A DNA stretch of 41,974 bases from Flavobacteriaceae bacterium (GCA_026710085.1 JAPORT010000095.1:71273-113246), one strand, 5' to 3'. Counted from the stretch's first letter, positions 17,134 to 26,839 are shown. A program made the numbers and translations. Notes: generated from the letters alone by a model not told the origin.

Positions 17134-17866
17134 CCATAAACTTTATGATTGACACAGAGGAACGATGAAAAGGAAAGAAAAACAAACTAAAGTTGGGGTT
17201 TGCTGAAAAAGTAAAATCCCAAAGCCCTTAGTTTCTCCTCCAAGGTATAAGAGAATCGTTCATTGTGAAGCCCTCATAGTAGCAGATGTGCTAAAAGAAA
17301 AAGAGCGTTTATCCAAATGCTTCAACAATTCTTGAAAAAGAATCGATACGCCATTGATTCGATTTGCAATATAGCATCCTTATGTTGAATGGATACATTC
17401 TTTTCAAAAAAAAAGCAATGTTGCAAAATGTGAGGTTATCCGATAGTTCAACGTATCGAAAAACATTTGATAAAGCAGAAAAAATGATGATATCAAAACA
17501 GATCTGAGAATAAATGAAATACTGGAGGGGATTAATGATTAGATGAAATCATTCACTAAGCTTAAGTTGAACCAAAACAGAACATTCATCTTTAAAAATC
17601 TAATCGATGAACGACAAACGAAGGTTTTCAATAGAATACCAAAAAAGGAGCAAAAGAGCTTCAATGGGACGTGGATATCAAAAAAGGAATGACGATCAAT
17701 AGAACTTCGGGAGTTACGACAAAAAAAGAGTTATATAAACTAAATAATAAAGAGGGAAAGTCAAGATGCAAAGTGGGAAACACGAATTAGGATATACAAT
17801 CATGACAAATTATATTGCATTAAAAAAATTTTCTAGCAAAGACTGGAAGGGTTTGTATAAAAATTG
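17134..17866 (+). other. Decayed interval with a third RelE-like toxin trace
   Basis: No intact ORF in 730 bp. At 17430-17445 the string ggttatccgatagttc is identical to the start of the decayed toxin at 4507, and the following translation YRKTFDKAEKMM parallels YQKDFKKLKKEI there. The remainder is AT-rich with stops in all frames. It separates the epimerase from the FAD dehydrogenase, so the pathway operon appears to have been interrupted by an insertion that later decayed. Confidence 0.4.
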
Positions 17867-19108
17867 ATGAAACAAAAAGTTGCGATTGTTGGTGCCGGCA
17901 TCATGGGATTGAGTTGTGCTTACTATCTTTTAGAAGAAGGTCACCAAATAGTGGTTTACGATCAATCAAGAATAGGCCGTGGGACCTCTTATGTCAACTC
18001 AGGATACGTGACTCCTAGTCACTTCACAACTCTTGTGAATCCCGAAGTTTTGAAATCGGCAGTTAAATATCTTTTAGATCCATCAGGGCCGCTATTTATC
18101 AAACCAAAATTGAATTATCACTTTCTTAAATGGGGAATACGTTTTATTCTAAATGCCAATAAGAAAAATGTGAAAAATTCGGAAAGCACCTTGCTTGACA
18201 TGAGTTTCTTGAGTAAAGAACTTTATAGTGAATTAAACAAAACATTAAATTTTGATTTTGGTTTTACGGAGAGTGGGTTATTGCAAACTTACAGGACGTC
18301 CAAAGTAGAACAATCAGAAAAACAATTAGCCAAAAGGGCTCGACAGCTGGGATTAAATGTGATTCATTTAACAAAACGAGAAGTGGATCAGATGCAAAAT
18401 GCCCCCATGAATATTCAAGGTGCCTATTGGTACAAAGATGATGCTCATTGCACTCCAGATGTCTTTATGAATCATATGTACCAATATCTCATTAAAAAAG
18501 GAGTTCAATTTGAATTTGGTACTGAAATCTTGAAGTTAAAAAAATCTCCATTCAATGCAGTATCACTTCAGTCTGAGAATCAAATACACCAAGCAGACCA
18601 AATCATTTTGGCCAATGGGTCATGGTGTGGGAAATTATTAAAAACAATCGGTCGTGATTTACCTCTCCAACCCGGAAAGGGTTATAGTTTTCAAATTGAT
18701 AATACCGATATCAAAATGCCAGCCATTTTGACGGAATCCAAAGTGGCCATAACTCCTATGTTGGGCAAAACGAGAATAGGGGGAACTATGGAAATTTCAG
18801 GCTTCGACATGAAATTAAAGAAAAATAGAGTCGAAGCTATTCAAAAGGCAGCACAGAGCTATTATCCTAGTATCAACTTTAGGGAACAAAAGTGTGAGAA
18901 TATACAAGTAGGATTTCGTCCTCTAACTCCCGATGGCATGCCTTATGTCGGCAGAATTGATGGATGTTCTAATCTTATTGTTGCCACAGGTCATGCGATG
19001 GTTGGTTGGAGTCTCGGCCCTGCTACGGGAAAAGTCATTTCGGAAATGATTTCGAATAAAACAACCAGCATCAATGTGTCTCGATGTGATCCCAATAGAA
19101 AAGTTTAG
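17867..19108 (+). CDS. DadA-like FAD-dependent dehydrogenase, probable cis-4-hydroxy-D-proline dehydrogenase
   Basis: 413 residues of the D-amino-acid oxidoreductase (DAO) family. The dinucleotide motif VAIVGAGIMGLSCAYYL is at the N-terminus, and a late FAD-contact segment GFRPLTPDGMPYVGRIDG precedes ATGHAMVGWSLGPATG. In this setting it should oxidise cis-4-hydroxy-D-proline to 1-pyrroline-4-hydroxy-2-carboxylate, linking the epimerase and the DapA-like deaminase. Electrons would go to the respiratory chain, since this is the single-gene DadA form. ATG 17867 is preferred over the adjacent TTG 17864. A general D-amino-acid dehydrogenase remains possible. Confidence 0.85.
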   Translation: MKQKVAIVGAGIMGLSCAYYLLEEGHQIVVYDQSRIGRGTSYVNSGYVTPSHFTTLVNPEVLKSAVKYLLDPSGPLFIKPKLNYHFLKWGIRFILNANKKNVKNSESTLLDMSFLSKELYSELNKTLNFDFGFTESGLLQTYRTSKVEQSEKQLAKRARQLGLNVIHLTKREVDQMQNAPMNIQGAYWYKDDAHCTPDVFMNHMYQYLIKKGVQFEFGTEILKLKKSPFNAVSLQSENQIHQADQIILANGSWCGKLLKTIGRDLPLQPGKGYSFQIDNTDIKMPAILTESKVAITPMLGKTRIGGTMEISGFDMKLKKNRVEAIQKAAQSYYPSINFREQKCENIQVGFRPLTPDGMPYVGRIDGCSNLIVATGHAMVGWSLGPATGKVISEMISNKTTSINVSRCDPNRKV

Positions 19109-19139
19109 AATAATTGAGTTATGATCGAAATTAGGGATC

Positions 19140-20033
19140 TCAATAATCAAGATAAATTCCTCCAGAAATGCTTGTAGCTTGAAAACCTAATCGTCCCCAA
19201 ATAGGGTATGCAAGACCAAAACTAATTCCAAAATGATCGAATAATTCAAAAGCAGTTTCGACTCGGGCAACCAAACTTTCAAGTTTATCAACAAAAAACG
19301 ATACATCATCTCTCAATTCACGATTGCCATTTTTTAAGGATTTGGTTAAGTGAAAAGCACCCAATAAAAGCAGTCGATTGTCTAAAAATTGAAAGCCATT
19401 TTCTAAAGCGATATGTACTTCGTCTGAAAAACCTTCGGTTCTAAAATTATATCCTAGATTGGATTTAAAATAACTCGGTGTTTGACCGATAGTATACCCA
19501 GTACCCATATTGAATGTGGGTTGTAAGTTAAACTCTCCATCACCTGTTTGAAAACTTGCACCAATCTCCAGTAATTTTTCATCATCCGTATCTGTGATTC
19601 CTTCTGAATTTCCAGTAGGAAAAGAAAATTTTAGAGATGATGAAAATGCCCAGTTTCCATAATTAAATAACCCAACTTCTAATGCTAGTTCTGTATCCCC
19701 AAAACTTGATAAACTGCCTCTTTTTAGTAATTCATCTCCTTTAGTTTTAGAAACTTGAGCAAACTGGTATGCTGTCACAGAAAAAGGGATATAACCAGTT
19801 AAGTTGAGTCTCTTGGTTAAACCATACTGAAAATAAAGACTATTAATCCATAAGCCTCTAGTAGCATTTGGATCGATACTCCCCATATTGGTAAAATGTT
19901 TATCGGCCAGTAAGTGCCAAGAATTAAGTTTGATGTAGGCACTTCCTTTTTCTTTAAGCCACTGACTTTCACAAGGAATGTGAACTAAGAAACAACAGAC
20001 TAGAAAAAAAACAGAAAGCGTTCTAAAAACCAT
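19140..20033 (-). CDS. Outer-membrane beta-barrel protein of unknown function (297 aa)
   Basis: An N-terminal signal peptide (FRTLSVFFLVCCFLVHI, cut near PCESQ) is followed by alternating amphipathic strands rich in Tyr, Phe and Gly (YFQYGLTKRLNLTGYIPFS, WAFSSSLKFSFPTG). The C-terminus GGIYLDY ends in an aromatic, as outer-membrane barrels do. The pattern is that of MetA/phenol-degradation-like or DUF-type transporter barrels, but no specific family is claimed. It is convergent with the FAD dehydrogenase (31 bp between stops). It may be a pore for small molecules. Confidence 0.7.
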   Translation of the reverse strand: MVFRTLSVFFLVCCFLVHIPCESQWLKEKGSAYIKLNSWHLLADKHFTNMGSIDPNATRGLWINSLYFQYGLTKRLNLTGYIPFSVTAYQFAQVSKTKGDELLKRGSLSSFGDTELALEVGLFNYGNWAFSSSLKFSFPTGNSEGITDTDDEKLLEIGASFQTGDGEFNLQPTFNMGTGYTIGQTPSYFKSNLGYNFRTEGFSDEVHIALENGFQFLDNRLLLLGAFHLTKSLKNGNRELRDDVSFFVDKLESLVARVETAFELFDHFGISFGLAYPIWGRLGFQATSISGGIYLDY

Positions 20034-20659
20034 GAGTGTAAAAGTAGAAAAGTAAAGATATTTTTTTGTTAGGTATTTATGTTAATCTTCATCATCGCTT
20101 ATGCAACATGAATCATTTTAAATTTTAATCGTCATAGGAAATGGTTCAATCAAATGTTATCTTTTGATACAATCAACAAAGGGAAAATCTTTGATGTGAT
20201 GTTGTATCTTATTCAGAAAACATAAAATCACCAAATTCATCTTTCCAATAAAGCAGTAAACTTGTCTTTGCAGTTTACTGTTCATGCTCATAAGGATACA
20301 AGTTAATTATCTAGTGCAATGAGAAGCTCCCTCAGATAAATGATTGTAGTTCATCTGATCCATAAACGTTTTGCAATAATTGTCTTAGTTTTTGCATTGG
20401 TAGCATTAACTTGTGTTGTATCAGGTTTCTCAATAGTTGCCATAAATACAGCTATAGCATTAATCGCTCCACGGCTTTAGGAATATGGATGACATTTCAT
20501 GTCAATGCTAGTCGATTTTGGTTGGAAAGCTATCTAGAAATGGATGAAAAATAAACTTTCTAATGTTGATGATTTACCCTCGGGGAAGTCGAATCTTTTA
20601 CCACTTAATTGGTGAAAGCATACGTTTTGAATCCACTCTTCAATCCCTGGGATTAGGGA
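20034..20659. other. Intergenic region without an intact gene
   Basis: About 620 bp with only short ORFs. It contains the 13-mer tatctagtgcaat at 20308-20320, repeated in the same orientation at 26767-26779 on the far side of susCD. A hydrophobic fragment is encoded at about 20380-20480 on the plus strand, too short to assign. Confidence 0.4.
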
Positions 20660-21816
20660 TTGATTAGATCATTGACAAGAGTGAATTTGACCACCAAAAA
20701 GGCATGGTCAACTTGTATGTTTGGTAGGCTGGTGGCGATTTTGTTTGCCTCCGATCGATGAAAAAGGGACTCTTTACGATCATCGTCAATGGTATCATTG
20801 AGGTCATGATGAACACAAAACCTTTGTGCCTTGTCGCATCTCCCGAGTGTAGACTTCTCAAGGCATCAAGACATTAGAAATGCCTTAAACCAAAACGTCC
20901 CATCGATACCTTTTTTAATTGGAGAATCGGGTCATAGAATCCCATCCCTTCAAGATTGTCAAAACAGAAAGCAAACAGCAATTTTTTTCCGTTGTGCCCC
21001 CCCCCAATAGAGTATTGCGTATTGGACAAGGCAGTGTCCAACGAGTTCTCTTGCGTGAATTTCAACAAAACCCAAAGCCTGTGAGTTTGGATGAAAAGAG
21101 CTTTACCCGTGGTCATTAATACGCAACCATCCTCAGCGATACTGAAAAAGGAACAAAATTGGATATCACACCAGGTCGGCATGAACCAGCGGTGACCAAT
21201 CGGCTCACGAATGTGCTTTGCCACCCCACAAGATAGCCAATGATTACCGCCACTACCGATAGGTGGTAAGTCGGCATCAATGCCATCGATAAAAAGTTAC
21301 CTCGAACGGTTTTAATCCACGATTGATTCCAACGAGTCAAAGAACCATGGCATCGAAGGTGTACGGAGAAAGGAAGTCACACAACCTATAGAGTTAAAAT
21401 ACCATCGGTATACACTCTTAAAAAACTCAAAAAACAGAACCGAAAAACAAGATAACATCTTCAAAGGCATCCCACCGTTGAATCTCCTTGTGAGTCGTTC
21501 CTACCAACGTCGAGAAGACTTTAAAGCCTTTTTTCGCGGAGTCAATGCAACAAAAGCGGCCTTGTATTTTTATTGATGGCCATGAGTATCTTAGAAAATG
21601 GAATTCAAGAAATAATCGAGGTCTATCGTCTCATTCAACGACAGTGCCGAGGAGTACTCAATGCACTGGTTTGGGAGCCATCCCAAGCCAAAATAGAATG
21701 ATAAAATACAAGAAGTCATTACCATGGCTAGCGACTTCCGTCGCTTCAAACACTTTCGGAATGCCGTATTATTTCATTGCGGAGATTTAGATATCTATCC
21801 CCACGCATCGGTATAG
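20660..21816 (+). mobile_element. Decayed ISL3-family transposase
   Basis: The order of ISL3 landmarks is kept although stops and frameshifts are frequent. The zinc-ribbon-side text LYDHRQWYH, EHKTFVPCRISRV is at about 20760-20840, VSLDEKSFTRGH with the first catalytic Asp at about 21083, and TVLIHD near 21320. The end RRFKHFRNAVLFHCGDLDIYPH is followed by a stop at 21814-21816. This C-terminus is very typical of ISL3. A run of nine C (20997-21005) lies inside. No terminal repeats were identified. The copy is certainly inactive and lies directly downstream of susD. Confidence 0.72.
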
Positions 21817-21826
21817 AACTAAATAC

Positions 21827-21853
21827 AAAAAGCCGTCTGAATGGACGGCTTTT
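21827..21853 (-). terminator. Intrinsic terminator of susC-susD
   Basis: AAAAGCCGTC (21827-21836) pairs with GACGGCTTTT (21844-21853) around a 7-nt loop. On the minus strand the stem ends in a T-run, 24 bp after the susD stop. It is near symmetric and could also act on the plus strand. Confidence 0.85.
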
Positions 21854-21876
21854 ATAAGAATTAAGAGGTTTAAAGC

Positions 21877-23196
21877 TCAGTTAATATTTGGATTAGACTG
21901 GATTTCAGAAATCGTAATAGGAAACAACGCGCCAGGAGAAGTCGTGGCATCCGTATTGGCTATCCAATAGGTTGATGGATCATTGAATCGATAATGATCA
22001 GCAATTCTTCGACCTTGAAGAAATAAATGAACTCTTCTTGAATGAATTAATAAATCTTTAGCATCCACCTGTCCCGAATACGCTGTTAATCCATCTAATG
22101 CTCTTAAGGCATTGATATGATTCGTAAAAGTTGCCATATCATTTGTTGCTAAAGCATCTTCAGCAATGATTAAATGCATTTCTCTAGCGGAAACAACGGG
22201 ATAATTTGGATACAATCCGGGCTCGGTAAACGCTCTGACGAATTTATAAAGTGCAGGACATGGAATATTATCAATAGGATCATTCAATGTTATGGTCGTT
22301 GCTGGATCCCCGTCGTTTATTGCATTTGGTTTTTTTCCTTCTTTGTGGACAATGATGTACTCATCTGAAAACCTCATCTCATTTCGTTGATTAACCTCTC
22401 CAGCAATATCTAAGGCCCCTATGGTTTCAGGTGCTTTCGCATCAGTTTGAAGCAAATAAGAAAAATCATCCGACAGGGTACTCAAGGCCTGTTTGGCGGC
22501 AGCCACAGCAGTATTCGAACGAACCAATGGATCAGAGGTGTTCACAGGATTGATTTTTCCCCATACTCCTTTTGAAAATTCAGCACGAGCAATCAGAGCA
22601 TTAATTTCTCCGGTGAACCCAGCATTCAGTGCAAGAGCGTCTCTTAGGTAACCAATGGCCGTATCATAAAGATTGACCATATTGGCCTCACCCACTGGTG
22701 CCCCTGCTTCAGACTTGGATGAGTCGACGACAAAGTCATCAAACATATCGGCAATGACGATGTAAATGATGGCTCCATAAATATGGGCTCGAACTAAATC
22801 ACTATCATTATCGTAAGCGGGGTCGGATTGAAATTCCAGACCTCGCTTGATGACATCATCCGCCCAGAATCTAGCTTCGTTCACATAGAAGTATGCTGCA
22901 TCCGTAAATTCATTATTAGGATTACTGATATTTCCATAATTTAATTGTTGCCAAGCATCCCGAGATCCAATCCAAATTAATTCATCACTAGCCGTCGAAT
23001 AGGGAGCTAAAATATTTCCATAAGCTCTTACTAGGGCCCCTTCAGTCCCATTGACCATCGGTGTAAAAGCGGTAATATTTAATCCATCTTCAAGTAAATT
23101 ATTAGGATTATCTGTTTCCAATTCACAGCCAATCCCAGAAATTAAGAATATCCCTAAAAAGGATATCTTACAACATATAGTTTTAATTATTTTCAT
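21877..23196 (-). CDS. susD: SusD/RagB-family outer-membrane nutrient-binding lipoprotein
   Basis: 439 residues. Lipoprotein signal with the lipobox SGIGC (Cys24) followed by ELETDNPN, the standard SusD start. The helical TPR-like body includes a typical C-terminal segment SAREMHLIIAEDAL, followed by LIHSRRVHLFLQGRRIADHYRF. SusD proteins cap the SusC barrel and capture the substrate at the cell surface. The start codon lies 2 bp after the susC stop, the standard pairing. The ligand cannot be read from sequence; neighbours suggest a peptide-like or collagen-derived compound or a sulfur-containing one, both only inference. Confidence 0.93.
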   Translation of the reverse strand: MKIIKTICCKISFLGIFLISGIGCELETDNPNNLLEDGLNITAFTPMVNGTEGALVRAYGNILAPYSTASDELIWIGSRDAWQQLNYGNISNPNNEFTDAAYFYVNEARFWADDVIKRGLEFQSDPAYDNDSDLVRAHIYGAIIYIVIADMFDDFVVDSSKSEAGAPVGEANMVNLYDTAIGYLRDALALNAGFTGEINALIARAEFSKGVWGKINPVNTSDPLVRSNTAVAAAKQALSTLSDDFSYLLQTDAKAPETIGALDIAGEVNQRNEMRFSDEYIIVHKEGKKPNAINDGDPATTITLNDPIDNIPCPALYKFVRAFTEPGLYPNYPVVSAREMHLIIAEDALATNDMATFTNHINALRALDGLTAYSGQVDAKDLLIHSRRVHLFLQGRRIADHYRFNDPSTYWIANTDATTSPGALFPITISEIQSNPNIN

Positions 23197-23198
23197 GA

Positions 23199-26100
23199 CT
23201 AAAAACCAACTTTAAGGGTTAATATAAGCTGTGTCGGTATCGGATACCCCCATGCAGCGATTCCTTGACCAAAGTTTTGATTCAGTGTAGATTGTGAGCC
23301 TCTTCCAACAAAATTAATTTCTGGATCGACCCCACTATAAGAAGTAAACAATGCGATATTGCGGCCAGATAGACCTATTGATGCTGCTTCAAGTCCAAAA
23401 GACTCGAGCCAATTTTGATCGAAACGATACACCAAACTGATTTCTCTCCATCGAATAAAATCTGCTTTTTCTAATGTATTGAGACCAGAAAAGGGAGCTA
23501 AAGCTAGCGTATCATAGAGCCATTCTTCGAGGGCTTCGACCCGCACATTGGGATCATTTAATGGATTAAAATTACCATCAACACCGCCCGTAAAATAATC
23601 TCTTGTGATGCGTGCAGAACTAGGTAGGTTCCGACCAACCACTGCGTTTGCCTGACGAAAAGCATTTGTTAAATTGTTCACTACAAAATTCCCGGCTTTA
23701 TATTCAAAAGTGGTGCTGAGGGTGAAGTTTTTATAATCTAAAGATCCTCCAAAAGAACCTGTCCAATCTGGAGCGGACTTTCCTAAAAAGTGATCGAGAT
23801 AATCCCCATCGTCATCTTCATCTTTTAGGAGCACACCACCAGTCCCAGCGGTTGTCGGCATACCAAGATCTTTTGCATTTTGTTGGGTTGTTTTCCCCGA
23901 AAAGAACGTGACTAATTCTTCACGAGTATCGGGTCGTCCATCCTTATTGGCAATATCGATGGGAAGTTCATGGGGACCGACATCTTGAAGTACGGCGCCG
24001 AAATTGGATCCCGCAGAATAACCTTCAATCAAAAAGTTTCGGTATCTGGGATAGGAGCCTCCAACTTTTAATGGAGGAGCTCCACCAAGACTCACGATTT
24101 CATCTTGATAATAAGCCCCATTGACAAATAAATCAAGTTGTAAATCTTGGGTTCTGAGAACCGATCCATTGAGATTGATTTCGATGCCATGGGCGGCAAG
24201 TTCTCCGATATTGGTTAATTGGGGATTTCTAAAGCCACCAGATAAAGCAAATTGTCGTGCGAATAGGGCATCTTTCGTCACTCGATCCCAGTAGGTGAAT
24301 TCCAGATTGATTGAATTATCAAAGAGTCCTGCAGTGAATCCAATTTCAAATTCACTAGAAACTTCTGGTGCCAAATCAGCATCACCCAAATTATTAGGAG
24401 CTATCCCAGCGCCGGTCGCTGAAGCCAAAGCGGTATAGGTTGTAAATGCATCAAAGGCTCCAGGTTGGAGTCCCGACAAACCATAAGAACTCCTGAGTTG
24501 CAAGGAACTAATCGGTCCGATATTCGACCAATTAGGGGTATCAGATGCCACGTAGGATGCGGAGACTTTCGGATAAAATGCTGCATCAAACTCGCTACCA
24601 AAAGCCGAGTGTGCATCCAAACGAGCACCAATGGTTAAGAAAATTGAGTTATTGATGCCAACTTGTTCTTGAGCGAAAATTCCTGTATTGATGGTTTCTT
24701 GAAAAAACTCGAAAGTATTTTGATTGGCTGCTGCCGATGTTACCGCAAAACCGGGACCAGGAAAAGCCTCACCCGAAGCTCCAGCAACTGAAACTTGCTG
24801 GGATACATATTGTCCTCCTAAGATGAAATCTGATGTCATGTTCGATGTGATTTGATTTTTTAAAGAAACTTTTAATTCAGCCGATTGGGATAAAAAATCC
24901 CTGTTATCTACGAGCCTGATACCTTCAGTCGTAGCTCCTGAAATACCATCAATATTGTATCCAAAAGGCCAAAACTCGGTGCTCTGCTGGCTAGAATAGT
25001 CGATACCGAACACACTTTGAATTTTTAACCAATCATTGGCAAAATAATCGATTCCAATGATTCCATTATAGTGGCTTATTTCAGAGTCAATGGATAATTG
25101 TAATGTTTCATCAACGGTCGCAAAAGATGGAGCACCTGTTGTGTTTCTAGGAGTTATTAATTCAGGTTTGCTCGAGTGAGCTAGCGTTCCAGGTCCACGG
25201 ATGTTGTTGTTGTTTTGCATGGTGGTTAGATACCGAGAAGTAAATCCAGTGGTTAATTTGATATTAAATTTGGATGATGGATGGATCGTCAAATTCAAAT
25301 TCAATTGGGTTAGTTCGTCGATATCTGATGCTTTGGTTGATTGCCCTTCTTCATAGCCGATTCGTTCTTGGCCCCCAAATGGACCGTCGGTATAAGAATA
25401 GCGACCAGCTACATAGTATCTAATCAATGAGTTTCCACCTGAAACATCACCACTGAATACATTGGATAACCCGGTATCATAAAGTTCTTCAAAGGAATTA
25501 GTTGAAATCAATTCATAAGGCCTAATGGAAAAACCTAAGACGGAAGAAACATCCGTGACCCGTTGGCTCGCATTGCTTGCCGTACCATTAATCCATCCCG
25601 TATTATCAGCCACTTTCCCTTTGGGAAAATGGATGATTCCTTGAGTCGCTTTAAAATTAAAAATAGGTTTTCCGATGCGTCCACGCTTGGTAAATATCTG
25701 AATGACACCATTGGATGCCTCCGTACCAAATAAGGTGGCTGCAGAAGCTCCTTTTAAGATTTCAATCCGTTCAATGGATTCTGGATTGATGTCATCAAGT
25801 CGTGATGAGGATCCCCCACCACCTGAATCGACAAGCCCACCACCGAAGCCACCACCAGTATCGACTCGAACGCCATCGATGAGAACAATAGGTTCATTCA
25901 ATTGTGATAGAGAAGCACTCCCTCGGATTCTGATTTGAGAACCTTCCCCTGTCAATCCACTAGAAGGTAAGGTAATGACGCCTGGTTCTCGACCCTGCAA
26001 AATATCAGAAAAACTATTGATGGGTAAATTCTGTAATTGGGCAGTAGAAATAGATCCAATACTATTCCCTAATTGTTTTTTTGCGATGGCAGAACCCGTC

Positions 26101-26450
26101 CCTGTGACCACGATTTCATTTAAAATAGAAGCTGAGTATTCTAATTCAAAATCTACTGTGACATCAGCATTTCCGATACTCGCTTGACCGTAGGTAGAAG
26201 AATATCCTGTAAATGATGCCACTAAGGCATAATCACCGGGTTCGATGTTTGTCAACAAATAGTTGCCATCAAAATCAGTAGACGTACCAATGTTGGTTCC
26301 TGAAATCACAACACTAACACCTAATAAAGGTGCGCCGGTATCACCATCGACAACGGTTCCAGATATAGTGTATTGTGCCCATGACTGAGAACCAAATAAA
26401 ATTGCAATGAGAACGGGTTTGAACCCCGTCCAAATAAAATGTTTGTTCAT
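23199..26450 (-). CDS. susC: SusC/RagA-family TonB-dependent outer-membrane transporter
   Basis: 1083 residues. Signal peptide about 1-25; a CarboxypepD_reg-like Ig fold (YTISGTVVDGDTGAPLLGVSV) at about 28-110; then a TonB-dependent plug with INSFSDILQGREPGV, RIRGSASLS, PIVLIDGVRV and SIERIEILKGASAATLFG (about 145-245); then the 22-strand barrel to the terminal Phe (LILTLKVGF). It imports substrates captured by SusD using TonB energy. No STN domain is visible, so transcriptional signalling through an anti-sigma factor is not indicated. The 5' leader instead carries a Cys-rich ORF and a terminator-like hairpin. Confidence 0.95.
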   Translation of the reverse strand: MNKHFIWTGFKPVLIAILFGSQSWAQYTISGTVVDGDTGAPLLGVSVVISGTNIGTSTDFDGNYLLTNIEPGDYALVASFTGYSSTYGQASIGNADVTVDFELEYSASILNEIVVTGTGSAIAKKQLGNSIGSISTAQLQNLPINSFSDILQGREPGVITLPSSGLTGEGSQIRIRGSASLSQLNEPIVLIDGVRVDTGGGFGGGLVDSGGGGSSSRLDDINPESIERIEILKGASAATLFGTEASNGVIQIFTKRGRIGKPIFNFKATQGIIHFPKGKVADNTGWINGTASNASQRVTDVSSVLGFSIRPYELISTNSFEELYDTGLSNVFSGDVSGGNSLIRYYVAGRYSYTDGPFGGQERIGYEEGQSTKASDIDELTQLNLNLTIHPSSKFNIKLTTGFTSRYLTTMQNNNNIRGPGTLAHSSKPELITPRNTTGAPSFATVDETLQLSIDSEISHYNGIIGIDYFANDWLKIQSVFGIDYSSQQSTEFWPFGYNIDGISGATTEGIRLVDNRDFLSQSAELKVSLKNQITSNMTSDFILGGQYVSQQVSVAGASGEAFPGPGFAVTSAAANQNTFEFFQETINTGIFAQEQVGINNSIFLTIGARLDAHSAFGSEFDAAFYPKVSASYVASDTPNWSNIGPISSLQLRSSYGLSGLQPGAFDAFTTYTALASATGAGIAPNNLGDADLAPEVSSEFEIGFTAGLFDNSINLEFTYWDRVTKDALFARQFALSGGFRNPQLTNIGELAAHGIEINLNGSVLRTQDLQLDLFVNGAYYQDEIVSLGGAPPLKVGGSYPRYRNFLIEGYSAGSNFGAVLQDVGPHELPIDIANKDGRPDTREELVTFFSGKTTQQNAKDLGMPTTAGTGGVLLKDEDDDGDYLDHFLGKSAPDWTGSFGGSLDYKNFTLSTTFEYKAGNFVVNNLTNAFRQANAVVGRNLPSSARITRDYFTGGVDGNFNPLNDPNVRVEALEEWLYDTLALAPFSGLNTLEKADFIRWREISLVYRFDQNWLESFGLEAASIGLSGRNIALFTSYSGVDPEINFVGRGSQSTLNQNFGQGIAAWGYPIPTQLILTLKVGF

Positions 26451-26482
26451 AAATTTTTTTGTTTAACGTTTAATAAATAAAA

Positions 26483-26518
26483 AAACTCCTTTGATAAGTG
26501 CTACTACCAAAGGAGTTT
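26483..26518 (-). terminator. Intrinsic-terminator-like hairpin in the susC leader (candidate attenuator)
   Basis: On the minus strand AAACTCCTTTG (26518-26508) and CAAAGGAGTTT (26493-26483) form a perfect 11-bp stem with a 14-nt loop, followed by seven T. It sits 33 bp before the susC ATG and 10 bp after the stop of a Cys-rich mini-ORF. The loop side GGTAGTAGCA can instead pair over 10 bp (two G-U) with UGCUACUGUC, which spans three leader codons Cys-Tyr-Cys. The two pairings compete topologically, as in amino-acid attenuators. Confidence 0.72.
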
Positions 26519-26527
26519 AAATTTTAT

Positions 26528-26596
26528 TTATTTTTTATTAAGACAGTAGCAGAGACATAGGTATGATGACATACAGAACACAGCAAACATTACCAT
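26528..26596 (-). CDS. Cys-rich leader peptide (22 aa) upstream of susC
   Basis: An ATG-to-TAA frame of 22 codons with four Cys: one at residue 8 and a Cys-x-Cys-x-Cys run at residues 14-18 (codons TGT CTC TGC TAC TGT). Cys is otherwise rare in this genome, so the clustering is striking. The ORF lies between a promoter-like box and a terminator hairpin and ends 77 bp before susC. Inference: its translation senses Cys-tRNA supply and steers formation of the hairpin. A plain chance ORF is possible, but the complementarity of its Cys codons to the hairpin loop argues against it. Confidence 0.6.
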   Translation of the reverse strand: MVMFAVFCMSSYLCLCYCLNKK

Positions 26597-26659
26597 GTAA
26601 AAAGAATTGATAATTAGTGTCATTTGTGGCTTGAAGTTGAGCGTCTGAAAATTCGGCTG

Positions 26660-26667
26660 CAAACTTA
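26660..26667 (-). promoter_or_regulatory. Candidate -7 promoter box TAAGTTTG for susC leader
   Basis: Reads TAAGTTTG on the minus strand, fitting TAnnTTTG, 63 bp before the leader ATG. No -33 TTG at normal spacing. If used, the transcript would contain the leader ORF and hairpin before susC. Confidence 0.4.
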
Positions 26668-26839
26668 AATAAGTGAAAGCAATATGATACGTAGTTCAAC
26701 ACTTTTATTTTTATTTCTATGTGAAGATTTTAGTTACAGAGTTTAAAATCAATTTATAAGTTCAACTATCTAGTGCAATAGTAACACCCGTAGCCAACTG
26801 GTTGACTATGGTAAACAGGTTCTTTTCGACGTTTCAAAA

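Noticed and set aside
26450-26670. A metabolite-binding riboswitch (SAM type) in the susC leader
   Set aside because: The leader is explained by a Cys-rich ORF, one simple hairpin and one alternative pairing; no multi-helix aptamer core was recognisable.
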